Origin: Phycisphaerales bacterium
GTDB lineage: Bacteria; Planctomycetota; Phycisphaerae; Phycisphaerales; UBA5793
Length of the DNA stretch: 64,000 nucleotides
Assembly (NCBI GenBank): GCA_020852515.1
Contig: JADZAS010000013.1
Span: 248,001-312,000, forward strand
Direction of reading: 5' to 3'
The position numbers and the translations under genes are program-made. This document shows positions 51,011-60,900 of the stretch, in pieces. How positions within the stretch are numbered: the stretch's first letter is position 1; each line of letters opens with the position of its first letter. The notes beneath the pieces were generated by a model, which saw only the letters and a list, made by a program, of their open reading frames with translations, made no database searches and was not told the origin of the DNA.

Positions 51011-52459
51011 GTGGCTGCAACCGCTGCGGCAAACGGTATGGCTGCGCGCCTGTGCGAAGACTTGGCACATCGACTTGGACCCGCCAAGTTCGGCCTCTGG
51101 TTTGAACAGACTGCGCAGCTGCACGTCGAAAAAGACCGCCTGCGGATCACCGTGCCCACCCGCTTTCACGCCGACTGGATCGAACGCCACTTCCGTCAGG
51201 ATCTCCGCGATTCAACCGCAAGCGCCGCCGGCGTCGATCTGCCGCTCGAACTCGCGGTTGAGCCCAAGGCCTTCCCCGGCCTTGCCGCCGAGGCGCCCTC
51301 GGGAGCCGCGCCCGTGGCGCCGCACCTGCCGCGGCGGCGCCGGACCGGCGGTTCGCTCGGGTCGCGCTTCGACGCGCGCTTCGACCTTGAGCGCTTCGTC
51401 GTCGGCGTGAGCAACGAGATGGCCTACCGCGCCGCGTGCGCCATGGCCGACGGCAACGCGACGTTCAACCCATTGTTCATTCACGGCGGATGCGGGCTGG
51501 GCAAGACCCACCTGCTCCAGGGCATCTGCCGCCGCTGCCGCGAGAGCCGGCCGGACTTCCGCCTGCGTTACGTCACCGGCGAGCAGTTCACCAATGAGTT
51601 CATCGCCGCGGTGCGCTCCAACGATCTCGATTCCTTCCGCCGGCCGTATCGGGAACTGGACCTGCTGGCGATCGACGACGTTCATTTCCTCTCCAACAAG
51701 AAGGCGACGCAGAACGAGTTCCTGGCCACCTTCGACGCCATCGGGCTCGTCGGCTCGCGCGTCGTGCTCGCCAGCGACGAGCACCCGCGGCAGATCCGCC
51801 AGTTCCACCAGCGGCTGGTGAGCCGCCTGCTCTCGGGCATGGTCGTCGAGATTCAACTTCCGGACATCGAGACGAGGCGGCAGATCATCGCGCGATGGGC
51901 GCGCGAAAAAGGGCTGACGTTCCATCCGGCGGCGGTGGAGGCGCTGGCGGAACGCTGCATCGGGTCCGTGCGCGAGATCGAGGGCACACTGACCCGGCTC
52001 GAGGCGCTGGCGATGATCAGCGACGGCCAGCAGGCGGCTCACGGCACATGCGGCGGCGAAGTCGGCATGGTGCTCGTGAGCCGCCTGTTCGGCGAGCAGG
52101 CGGAGGATCTGCGCCCCAACGTCCGCGTCGAGTCGATCATGTCCACCGTCGCCCAGCGCCTCGGCGTCGAGCCCAGCCGGCTCGCCGGCACCAGCCGGCA
52201 CCGCGACGTGGTGCTGGCGCGCTCGCTCACGGCCTATCTGGCGCGGAAACTCACCACCCGGAGTTTCCCCGAAATCGCCCGCGCCATGGGCCGCTCCAAT
52301 CACAGCACTATCGTCACCGCCGCCCAGCGCATCGAGCGCCAACTCTCCGCCGACGCCCGCGTGACCCTCCGCGACGCCGAGGCGCCCATGTCGTTGCGAT
52401 ACCTTGTCGATTCCCTGCGCGTCGCCCTCACGCGGCCGCGCTCCGCCGCCTCGACCTGA
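51011..52459 (+). CDS. dnaA: Chromosomal replication initiator DnaA
   Basis: A 482-residue DnaA. Domain I (about 10-75) is followed by a short Pro/Arg linker. Domain III is the AAA+ core: FNPLFIHGGCGLGKTHLLQ (Walker A about 159-166), DLLAIDDVHFLSNKKATQ (Walker B about 218-226), and sensor/arginine-finger segments QFHQRLVSRLLSGMVVEI. Domain IV ends in ARAMGRSNHSTIVTAAQRIERQL, the DnaA-box binding signature, with Asn in place of the usual Asp of DHST. The start is GTG 51011, preceded by GAAGGAAGAGGG. dnaN and gyrB are not adjacent. A strong terminator follows. Confidence 0.97.
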   Translation: MAATAAANGMAARLCEDLAHRLGPAKFGLWFEQTAQLHVEKDRLRITVPTRFHADWIERHFRQDLRDSTASAAGVDLPLELAVEPKAFPGLAAEAPSGAAPVAPHLPRRRRTGGSLGSRFDARFDLERFVVGVSNEMAYRAACAMADGNATFNPLFIHGGCGLGKTHLLQGICRRCRESRPDFRLRYVTGEQFTNEFIAAVRSNDLDSFRRPYRELDLLAIDDVHFLSNKKATQNEFLATFDAIGLVGSRVVLASDEHPRQIRQFHQRLVSRLLSGMVVEIQLPDIETRRQIIARWAREKGLTFHPAAVEALAERCIGSVREIEGTLTRLEALAMISDGQQAAHGTCGGEVGMVLVSRLFGEQAEDLRPNVRVESIMSTVAQRLGVEPSRLAGTSRHRDVVLARSLTAYLARKLTTRSFPEIARAMGRSNHSTIVTAAQRIERQLSADARVTLRDAEAPMSLRYLVDSLRVALTRPRSAAST

Positions 52460-52490
52460 TTCGGGCGGCTCCAACCGAATCCCCTCCGAC

Positions 52491-52532
52491 CGCGGCGTCG
52501 GCCACCCCTTCGGCCGACGCCGCGCGTTCTTC
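52491..52532 (+). terminator. Intrinsic terminator of dnaA
   Basis: A perfect 13-bp stem (52491-52503 with 52512-52524, CGCGGCGTCGGCC and its complement) encloses an 8-base loop and is followed by CGTTCTTCT. It lies 31 bases after the dnaA stop. The T tract is interrupted, but the stem is very strong. Confidence 0.8.
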
Positions 52533-52593
52533 TGGACCGGCGCGAATTCCACTTTCGCACGCGTCAGGCGGCACGCCTGAATAGACTCCAGCG

Positions 52594-54114
52594 ATGCGCT
52601 GCACGCCACTGCTGAGCTATTTCCTGCTGCTGCTGGTCCTGACCGTCGCCGCACCGGGCGCCCTGGCCGGCGACGATCGATTCGATGACGCCGTCCGCGT
52701 CATGCGCCGCGCCACGACCGTGCGCTCGACCGGCGAACACGTTCTGTTTCTGAGCAGCCTGCGTCAACTGAGCGACCCAGATCTGCAGCCGCTGTTCAGT
52801 TCGCTCAGCCAGGTGAAGAACTCGACGATCCAGACCAACGCGGTGCTCGGCCTGGCGGAACTGTCCAAGACCCACCGCATCGACCCGTGGAAGCTCAGCC
52901 AGATCAAGGACACTCGCTTCCGCGCCATGGCCATCATCCAGGCGCGCAAGGACGATCTCATCGGCCCCGAGGAACTGCGGCAGATCCTCACCTGGGACGA
53001 TCTCACCGAAGACCTCCGCGTGTACGTGATGATGGTCCTGGTGGGCGTGGACGAACCGGTCGATGTCGAAGCGCTGCGCAAACTGATGCAGGACGGCAAA
53101 CTGCCCGGCACACGCGCCTACGCCGCGCTGGCGCTGCGCCACCTCGGCCACCCCGAAGAGACCGACGAGCCTCTCAAGGGCGTCGATGCGCTCCCGCCGC
53201 AGGTGCGCGACAGCGCCTTGCGCGAAATCTTCGGCACGATAGAATACATGAAACTCACCGGCGCCGCCCCCTGGGTGCGCGAGCAGATCAAGAGTGGTCA
53301 ACTCAGCCCCGGTACCGAAGACGCGGCGCTGCACGTGCTGCTGAAACTCGATCCGAAATCCGGCGCCGAACAATGGCAGGCGCACTACGCCGACGCGGCC
53401 GGCGCCGGCGTCAAGGTGCGCCTGACGCTGATGCTGCTCGACGTGGCCGGTCAGGTGGATGCGAGCCTCTTTGCGGCGGCGGCCGGAGACGAAAACGAAC
53501 TGCTCGCCACTCTCGGCCGCGCCGGTCAGGCGATCGCCGCACAGCAAAACGACGTCGGCGTGCTCGTGGACCTCATCGGCCAGCACCACGTTCCGAGTAC
53601 GGCGTGGGTCCTGAATCATGCAGGCGATCTGCCGCCCGAACAGGCCTCCCCCATCTACGCCGCCATGATCGCCGACACGCTCGAAGAGGGCGCCTCTCGA
53701 AACGACCGGCTCGAACTGGCCCGGCTGGCCAGCGCTGAACTCATCAAGATCGACGCGACCGCGCTTCGCACCGTGCTCGACCAGGCCTTGGCCCACCAGC
53801 GCCTGGTCACCATCGAGAGCATCCTCTCAGGCGCGCTGACCGGCGCGAGTCCTGAGGCGCTGCGACTCATCGAAGACGTCGAGCAGTGGAACTCCAACCG
53901 CGCCCAGTCACTGGCGCTGATCATCAAGGCGCGCTATGCCGAAGCGCTCACGGACGAAGACCTCGCGCAACTGAGCCTCGTGTTCCGCGGCGGCGGCTCG
54001 GTGACCGACGCAGCCGAAGTGCAGGCGGCGTGGCTCTACCTCCGCCGCACCCAGCAGCAGGGCCAGGCGCTCGCGGCTATCCTCAGCGACCTCTCAGACG
54101 GCGCCGACCATTGA
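52594..54114 (+). CDS. Exported helical-repeat protein of unknown function
   Basis: A 506-residue protein with signal peptide SYFLLLLVLTVAAPGALAGD. The mature part is almost wholly helical with HEAT-like spacing of about 35-40 residues (IQTNAVLGLAELSKTHRIDP, TRAYAALALRHLGHPEET, VRDSALREIFGTIEYMKLTG). No catalytic motif is visible. It probably serves as a periplasmic scaffold or interaction protein. The downstream aminotransferase begins 21 bases after its stop, so they may share a transcript. Confidence 0.7.
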   Translation: MRCTPLLSYFLLLLVLTVAAPGALAGDDRFDDAVRVMRRATTVRSTGEHVLFLSSLRQLSDPDLQPLFSSLSQVKNSTIQTNAVLGLAELSKTHRIDPWKLSQIKDTRFRAMAIIQARKDDLIGPEELRQILTWDDLTEDLRVYVMMVLVGVDEPVDVEALRKLMQDGKLPGTRAYAALALRHLGHPEETDEPLKGVDALPPQVRDSALREIFGTIEYMKLTGAAPWVREQIKSGQLSPGTEDAALHVLLKLDPKSGAEQWQAHYADAAGAGVKVRLTLMLLDVAGQVDASLFAAAAGDENELLATLGRAGQAIAAQQNDVGVLVDLIGQHHVPSTAWVLNHAGDLPPEQASPIYAAMIADTLEEGASRNDRLELARLASAELIKIDATALRTVLDQALAHQRLVTIESILSGALTGASPEALRLIEDVEQWNSNRAQSLALIIKARYAEALTDEDLAQLSLVFRGGGSVTDAAEVQAAWLYLRRTQQQGQALAAILSDLSDGADH

Positions 54115-54135
54115 CACATTGAAAGATCGAACGCC

Positions 54136-55326
54136 ATGAGCAACGGCCAGGACATCCCGCTCAGCAGACCGGACATCACCGCGCTGGAAATCGACCACGT
54201 CGTGAAGGTGCTCAAGTCGGGTCGGCTGAGCATCGGGCCGGTGCAGGAGCAGTTCGAAGCGCTCGTCGCGGGCCGCGCCGGCGCCGAGCACGCCGTCGCC
54301 GTGTCCAGCGGCACATGCGGCCTGCACCTGGCGCTGCTGGCTCTGGGCATCAAGCCCGGCGACGAAGTCATCACCACGCCCTTCTCCTTCGTCGCCTCTT
54401 CCAACGCCATTCTCTACGTCGGCGCCAAACCCGTCTTCGTGGACATCAACCCGCGCACGCTCAACCTCGACCCGACCCAGGTCGAGGCGGCCATCACGCC
54501 GCGCACCAAAGCGGTGCTCGCGGTCGAGGCGTTCGGCAATCCGGCGCACATGCCCGAATTGGCCAGCCTGTGCTACAAGCACGAGATTCCGCTCATCGAA
54601 GACTCCTGCGAAGGCTTCGGCGGCTCCCATCGTGGCCGGCCCATCGGCAGTTTCGGCCGCGTGGGCGTATTCGCGTTCTATCCCAACAAGCAGATCACCT
54701 GCGGCGAGGGCGGGATGATCGTCACCGACGACGAGCGCATCGCCAACCTTTGCCGCTCAATGCGCAACCAGGGCCGGCCCATCGATCCCGCCGACTCCGC
54801 CGAACCCTCCTGGCAGAATCCCGGCTCCTGGCTTATGCACGAGCGGCTCGGCTACAACTACCGCCTGAGCGAAATCCACGCCGCGCTCGGCGTGGCGCAG
54901 TGCAAGCGGCTCGATGAAATCCTCGAAAAGCGAAACACCGTCGCAAGCAAGTACATGTCGCGCCTCATGGGGATGCCCGACGTCATCCTCCCCACGATCG
55001 ATCCCGAGACGACGATGTCCTGGTTCGTGTTCGTCGTGCGTCTCAGCAGCGAGTTCCACGCCGAAAACCGCGATCGGATTCTCGCGGGGATGCGCCGCCA
55101 CGAAGTGGGCGTGAGCAACTACTTCCCGCCCATCCACCTCCAGCCCTTCTACATGCGGCAGTTCGGCTTCAGCGCTGGCGACTTCCCCATCACCGAGTCC
55201 GTCGCCCAGCGCACCATCGCCCTGCCCTTCCACACCCGCCTCGGTGAGCGAGAGATCGATCTCGTCTGCCAGACGCTCGAAGTCATGATCCAGCGCGAAA
55301 AGTTCACCATCGATCGCGGCTCGTGA
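54136..55326 (+). CDS. DegT/DnrJ/EryC1/StrS family sugar aminotransferase
   Basis: A 396-residue PLP-dependent aminotransferase of nucleotide-sugar pathways. It starts with IPLSRPDITALEIDHVVKVLKSGRLSIGPV, has the PLP-phosphate loop VSSGTCGLHLALLALGI, and the Schiff-base Lys in FAFYPNKQITCGEGGMIV. GYNYRLSEIHAALGVAQ follows. It would aminate a UDP- or dTDP-keto-sugar for surface polysaccharide or glycan. No partner dehydratase is in the window. The next gene overlaps by 4 bases. Confidence 0.93.
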   Translation: MSNGQDIPLSRPDITALEIDHVVKVLKSGRLSIGPVQEQFEALVAGRAGAEHAVAVSSGTCGLHLALLALGIKPGDEVITTPFSFVASSNAILYVGAKPVFVDINPRTLNLDPTQVEAAITPRTKAVLAVEAFGNPAHMPELASLCYKHEIPLIEDSCEGFGGSHRGRPIGSFGRVGVFAFYPNKQITCGEGGMIVTDDERIANLCRSMRNQGRPIDPADSAEPSWQNPGSWLMHERLGYNYRLSEIHAALGVAQCKRLDEILEKRNTVASKYMSRLMGMPDVILPTIDPETTMSWFVFVVRLSSEFHAENRDRILAGMRRHEVGVSNYFPPIHLQPFYMRQFGFSAGDFPITESVAQRTIALPFHTRLGEREIDLVCQTLEVMIQREKFTIDRGS

Positions 55327-55991
55327 CTCGCCCCGGCATCCAACTTGTCTGCTTCGATCTCGGCGGAGTGCTCGTGCGCATCTGCCGCACCTGGGAAGAA
55401 GCGTGTGCCCGCATCGGCCTTGACGTGCGCTCAAACGACGCGTGGGAGCGCACACGCCCCCAGCGCCGCGAACTCACGCGGCTCTACGGCATCGGTCGCA
55501 TCGACTGCGCCTCGTACGCCCGCGGCATCTCCGAACTCATGGGCGGTCTCTATAGCCCCGAGGAAATCACGCGCGTCCACGATGCCTGGACCATCCAGGA
55601 CTATCCCGACGTGCACCACATCGTCTCCGCACTCAACGAACGCGGCACGCCGACTGCCTGCCTCTCGAACACGAACCACGGCCACTGGGTGCGACTCGCG
55701 CACGAAGACAGCGGCTGCGCCTGCCCGGGTCAACCGGAGTTTCCCGTGGTGCGTCTCATCCGCCACCGCTACGCGTCGCACCTCATGGGCCTGGCCAAAC
55801 CCGACGCCGCCATCTACGCCGCGTTCCAGCGCGCCCTCGGCGTCGCGCCGGGCGGGATTCTCTTCTTCGATGACCTCGAAGAGAACATCGCCGCAGCGCA
55901 GCAGGCCGGCTGGGTGGCTCGACAGATCGACTATCGTGTTGACACGGCGCCGCAGATCGAGTCGCACCTGCGCGAATTCGGCCTGATCTGA
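55323..55991 (+). CDS. HAD-superfamily hydrolase
   Basis: A 222-residue HAD-like phosphatase with GTG start overlapping the aminotransferase stop (GTGA). Motif I is VCFDLGGVLVRI, with the nucleophile Asp but Gly at the usual second Asp, as in YihX-like members. Motif II is TACLSNTNHGHW, motif III Lys in HLMGLAKPDAAIY, and motif IV ILFFDDLEENIAAAQQAG. Coupling to the aminotransferase suggests sugar-phosphate dephosphorylation, but this is inference. Confidence 0.85.
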   Translation: MTRPGIQLVCFDLGGVLVRICRTWEEACARIGLDVRSNDAWERTRPQRRELTRLYGIGRIDCASYARGISELMGGLYSPEEITRVHDAWTIQDYPDVHHIVSALNERGTPTACLSNTNHGHWVRLAHEDSGCACPGQPEFPVVRLIRHRYASHLMGLAKPDAAIYAAFQRALGVAPGGILFFDDLEENIAAAQQAGWVARQIDYRVDTAPQIESHLREFGLI

Positions 55992-56020
55992 CTCCGCCGC
56001 CCCGCCCCTACCATTTTCCC

Positions 56021-56548
56021 GTGTCGGATGAGCCTGATGATCCCGGCGACGAACTGCAGCAGCCGGCGCGACCCCTTCCCAAGGGTCCGCTGCGCCCCAT
56101 CTGCCCGGGCTGCGGCTATGACTTGAGCGGCACTCTCGAGTCGCCGCAGCGCCGCTGCCCCGAGTGCGGCCGGGAATGGACCATCGATGAACTCGCCCTC
56201 CAGCACGTGCAGCAGGTCTCAGGCCGGCGGTCGCCCAATCGTTTCTTCGAGGCGGTTTCGCCGGGCCTCACCATCGCCGGCCTGCTGCTCGTCGGGCTCA
56301 TCTTCGGCCCGCCCGTGACGTGGCTGACCATCCCCGTCGCGGTGGTGCTGGCGGTGATCGCCACGGTCGAGTGGGGCCGCGATGCGCATCGGCGCGCTCT
56401 CAAGCAGAAGCAAAACAGGCTCAGCCGCCTCGTATACGTGGCGCTCATGACTGCGCTGTTTCTGGCGGGCAATGCCGTGGTGGTCGCGCTGCTCGGGCTG
56501 CTCATGCTCCTGGCGGTAACGTCGTGCAGCCTGACGGGTTCGCGCTGA
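56021..56548 (+). CDS. Small zinc-ribbon membrane protein
   Basis: A 175-residue protein starting at GTG 56021. The N-terminal segment holds a complete zinc ribbon (CPGCGYDLSGTL...RRCPECGREW), followed by hydrophobic segments: LTIAGLLLVGLIFGPPV, TIPVAVVLAVIATVEW and ALFLAGNAVVVALLGLLMLLA. A basic loop (RDAHRRALKQKQNRLSRL) lies between them. A similar ribbon occurs in the protein at 17272. The function is unknown. Confidence 0.65.
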   Translation: MSDEPDDPGDELQQPARPLPKGPLRPICPGCGYDLSGTLESPQRRCPECGREWTIDELALQHVQQVSGRRSPNRFFEAVSPGLTIAGLLLVGLIFGPPVTWLTIPVAVVLAVIATVEWGRDAHRRALKQKQNRLSRLVYVALMTALFLAGNAVVVALLGLLMLLAVTSCSLTGSR

Positions 56549-56655
56549 CGGCCGCACCCCGAAACACGCCCCAATCCGCCGTCGCGGCCTGTCCCCTCGG
56601 GGCAGCGGCGACTACCGTTGTCCCCTGCCGCCCGCAACTGATCTGGAGGACGCCC

Positions 56656-57771
56656 GTGCCCGCCCTCGTGAGTGATTTCGAAAAGGCCATGGAGTCCATC
56701 GCCTCGCTCGCCTGCGCCGAGCGCTGGGACAACGTCGGCCTGCTCGTCGGCAGCCGGTCGGCACCGACCACGCGCGTGCTGCTGACCATTGATCTCACTT
56801 CCAAGGTGCTCGACGAGGCAATCGGCCAGGGCGTCGATCTCATCTGCACCTACCACCCCGTCATGTTCAAGCCGATCCAGCGGCTCAACGATTCGGATGC
56901 AAAGAGCGAGACCCTGCTCCGCGCCATCCGCGCCGGCATCGCCGTCTATTCGCCGCACACCGCGCTCGACTCGGCGGCCGGCGGACTGACGGACTGGCTG
57001 GCCGACGCCGTGGGCCAGGGCTACCGCCGGCCGCTGGTCGTGGCCGAGTCGCTGCCCGCCTCTCAGGAACTCAAGGTCGTCACCTTCGCGCCGGCGGACG
57101 CCATCGACCGGCTGCGCGACGTGATGTCCAGCGCCGGGGCCGGCCGCATCGGCGCGTACGACCACTGCTCGTTCAGCGGGCCCGGCACCGGCACGTTCCG
57201 CGGCGACGCGAGCACCAGCCCGGCCGTGGGCGCCAAGGAGCGCTTCCAGCGCGTCGAAGAGCAGCGCCTCGAGATGGTCTGCCCCGCCTCGGCCCTGCAC
57301 GTGCTCATCTCAACGCTGCGCCAGTTCCACCCCTACGAAGAACCGGCCGTCGATGTCTACCCGCTTCGGGCCAAGCCGCTGTTCAACGTCGGTGGCGGGC
57401 GCAAGGTCGTGCTCGATCAGCCGACGACGGTGGCCGAGATCGCCGAGCGCATCAAGTCGCATCTCAATATCCCCGCGGTCAAGTCGACCGATCCGACGCA
57501 GCTCGTGCGGCAGGTGGGCGTCGTGCCCGGCTCAGGAGGCGATTTCGTCGAAACCGCGATGAGCCAGGAGTGCGAACTGTTCATCACCGGCGAACTCACC
57601 TACCACACCGCGCTCAGCGCGTGGACCAGAGGCTGCGCCGTCATGCTCACCGGGCACGCCAACAGCGAGCGCGGCTTCCTGCCCATCCTCGCCAGACGCC
57701 TCGGCGAAAAACTCGACGGCGTCGAGATCCTCCTCAGCAGCGCCGATCGCACGTTCTTCGAAATCATCTGA
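56656..57771 (+). CDS. Nif3-like dinuclear metal-centre protein (YqfO type)
   Basis: A 371-residue Nif3-family protein, which forms hexamers with a dinuclear metal site of uncertain function. Metal ligand regions are DLICTYHPVMFKPIQRL (His), AVYSPHTALDSAAGGLTDWLA (His, Asp) and GHANSERGFLPIL (His, Glu). Between them, an inserted domain (about 125-225) including FHPYEEPAVDVYPL matches the CutA/PII-like insertion of B. subtilis YqfO, whose 373-residue length agrees. GTG 56656 has GGAGGA upstream. A role in GTP cyclohydrolase regulation has been proposed for some relatives. Confidence 0.88.
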   Translation: MPALVSDFEKAMESIASLACAERWDNVGLLVGSRSAPTTRVLLTIDLTSKVLDEAIGQGVDLICTYHPVMFKPIQRLNDSDAKSETLLRAIRAGIAVYSPHTALDSAAGGLTDWLADAVGQGYRRPLVVAESLPASQELKVVTFAPADAIDRLRDVMSSAGAGRIGAYDHCSFSGPGTGTFRGDASTSPAVGAKERFQRVEEQRLEMVCPASALHVLISTLRQFHPYEEPAVDVYPLRAKPLFNVGGGRKVVLDQPTTVAEIAERIKSHLNIPAVKSTDPTQLVRQVGVVPGSGGDFVETAMSQECELFITGELTYHTALSAWTRGCAVMLTGHANSERGFLPILARRLGEKLDGVEILLSSADRTFFEII

Positions 57772-57803
57772 TCCGCTCCTGCCCGACGTACGAAGAGTTT
57801 TTT

Positions 57804-57893
57804 ACCGCAGAGACCGGGCAGAGCGCAGAGGGATTCAGAAAACGTGCTTTGAGCCATGCGTCAATCCTGTTCTTTCTGCGGTCTCGGCGGTTG
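57804..57893. repeat. Degenerate intergenic inverted-repeat element
   Basis: Between convergent genes, ACCGCAGAGACCG...CGCAGAGG (57804-57831) is mirrored on the other strand by ACCGCCGAGACCGCAGAAAG (about 57874-57893). The left end is preceded by TTTTTT. It looks like a worn copy of the ACCGCAGAG/CGCAGAGG type of intergenic repeat, possibly also serving as a bidirectional terminator. Only one copy is in the window. Confidence 0.4.
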
Positions 57894-57917
57894 ATAAATC
57901 TGATCGAAGCTTGCGGT

Positions 57918-60900
57918 TCACTTCTTCGGCTTGAAGAGGTCGTCGATGACGTTGTCGATCAGGTTGCCGCCGATGTTCTTGAAGAACTCGTCCGCCACGC
58001 GCTTGGCGCCCTTGGGATCGGGCTTGATCTCCGGCTTGTCGATCGGGCCGCGCACCACGAGATAGAACGGCACGTTGAGCGGAATGTCCGTCAGGAACGC
58101 CGGCGCGATCTTGGTCATATCCGCAAACACGCTCTTCCAGCCGATGAGCGGCACCGACGCGAGCAGATCGAGTTTGCGATTCACCAGGTCCACCTTGCCG
58201 CTGGTCGTGATCTCGAACGCCTGCGACTGCATGATGAATTGGTCGTACTCCAGCACGCCCTTGGTGATCCGCCCCGTGATCGGCGGGATCGTCGTCTCGA
58301 CGCGGTCGGGTTCGCTCTGGTCGGTCTTGGGTTTCAACTGCCCGAGGAACTCGCCGAGAATCCCCTTGGTCGGCACGTACAACTGCCCGAGATCGAGCGT
58401 GAACTGCCCGTCGAGCTTCGACACGTCGCCGTCGAGCGGCAGCACGAGCCGCGGTGCATTGAATGCGATCGGCCCTGCCTTCTTGCGCACGTCGTAGAGC
58501 AGCGGGTTGACGTTGGTCAGCAGCGTCGAAGACATTTCCGGCGTCACTTCGAGCGACGCCGATACGGGATTGGCCGCCTCGATGACCAGCGTGTTGTCGC
58601 GGAGATCCGCCTTGGGAATCGCGAGTGTGCCGTTGGGCGTGGTGAACGACGCGGCCAGCGTGCCGCCGCCGGCGTGTGCATCGGCCAGGTCGAGGCGAAG
58701 GTCCATCGCCGGGCCAAGGGCTGCCACGAGTTTGCCGTTCATCCGCGCCAGGGCGTCGATGATGGCCACGGGCGCGCTCTTCATTTCGCCGCGCAGGCCG
58801 TAGCGCCGATCCTCCGCCGTCGAAGAGGCCGCTCGCACCGAACTGGTCAGTTCGATTCCCCGGGCGGGCGCGCTGCCCATCTGCGTAGCGCTGCGCAACT
58901 GTGCGATAATGCCCTCGGCCAGGTTCGTGCCGCCGATGGTCAGCAGCGTATCCGACAGCGACAGGTCCGTCTCGCCCTGCCGCAGCGCGAGGCGCGGCAC
59001 GCGCACGTCGGCGTCGATGGCCAGCTGGCTCGGGTCGTAGACGCCGCCGCTCAACGCCGCCAGCGGCAGCGAGACGCTGCGCACCGTCGCGCTGAAGTCT
59101 GAATCCTCCAGCGCCGTCCACGTCACGGGCGACTCGCCGGCGCCGCCGGCCCATTCATTGAGCAGCGATGTGAGCCGCGCGCGATTGAGATGCGCCGTCA
59201 CCGTGCCGGGCGTATTGACGACGAGCCGATCTTCCGTGATGCGACCGGCAATGCTCGCGGACGCCTGGTCGAACTGTGCCGACACGCGCACGTCATCGGT
59301 CAACTCACCCTGTTCGTTGACGACCGAGCCCAGTTCCAGGTTTCCCCGCCGGCCCAGCCACGACGTGAGCAGTCCGGTGTCGAGCGCCAGCGTGCGTTCG
59401 AGGCCGGTGACGTTGATATCGCTCACCGTGACGCGGCCGCGCGACCGCGTCCAGTCGCCGCCGATGGTGTAGCGCAGCTCGGATGTCACGCCGGCGATCG
59501 GGCTCTGGCCGTCACTCACCTGCCCGGTCAATGCATAGCGGCCCACGCCGTCGAGCCCCGCGGCCCAGTCGCCGTTGAGTTTCGCATCGACGGCCGTGAT
59601 CGTGCCGGGCACCTTTGCAATGCCGGTCAGCACCGCGCGCGGCGAGGAGGCGTCGAGTTTGAGCGGCCAGGTGTTGAACTCGGCGCCGGCGGGCGCCGCG
59701 CCGGGCGTGCTCAGCGCAAAGGTCAGGTCGGCCGGCTCAGCCAGGGCCGCGACGGGCTCGGGCCCCAGCAGCGCCGCCACCAGCGCCGGCGTGGCGCGCT
59801 GCGTGCCGCGCAATTCAAACAGCGGCTGCTCGTTCTGCACGGCATAAGTCAACTCGGCATTCGTGCGCTCGCCGCGCACGGACGCGTTGGCTGACAAGCC
59901 CGCCGCGTGCACCAGCCCGTTGACCGACACGCGCACCGGCCCGCCGAGCGTCTCGGTGACCACGTCCTGCCGCTCACCCGCCCAGGCGGTGATGATGTCG
60001 AGCGCCACGGGCACATCAACGGTCTCGAATGCGATCGTCCGCGCCGCTGTATCGAGTGCGTTGGTCACTTCGCCCTTGGCGTTGAGATTCAACGCCGACC
60101 CGTTCTGCCTGAGCGATGTCTTGATGTCGGCTGCAATCGACTTACTCATGGATTCGGTGCGGAAGTCGATCGCGAGATGGTCAATGTCATACTGCTTGGG
60201 CGCCTGCGCTTCGCCCTCCGCCGCCGGCGGCGCGTAGATGCCGCGAGCGCCATCGAGCACCACCGAACCGCGCAGCGCCGCGGCTTTCCATGAATCCGGA
60301 TTCGACTCCGTGGGCAGCGCGAGTTCAAGCGAGTCGAGCCGAACCTGCACGCGCCCGCCTTCGATCAACTCAACTTCCGGCGCCGACTCGGCCAGCAATG
60401 CAGCGAGGCGGTCGCGTAGGGCTGGCCGGACGGTCAGCGAGACCAGGATCGGCGCGACTGTTACGGAACCGCCGACGGCCTGCGTCGTGACCTTCCCGCC
60501 TTCGAGTCGAAGCAGCGCGTGTGCGTCACCGAGCCCCGGCGTGGACGTGGCGATGAAATTCAAGTCGGTCGAATCCTTGCGAAGACGATCCTGCCGCGCA
60601 GCGACTTCAAGGCCGCCAACCATCGGGCCCAGTGCATCGACAATCCACCCATCCGCGCCGGCGAGCGAATCGATCAGCGAGGTCGGCACACCGCCGGTTT
60701 GCACGCGCCCTTCAACACCCAGCGTTTCAGCCGACCACTGGCCGCTCGGCTGGAACGCGTGGAGCAGACCCACATCAACATCCAACGGGGCCATCACCGG
60801 ATCATTGGACGCGGCCAGATGCGAATTAACCTCAGCGCTTCCCTTCAGATTGACGCGCTGCGTGGGGTCAACGCTGGTCACGCGCACGGCTAGGTTGCGC

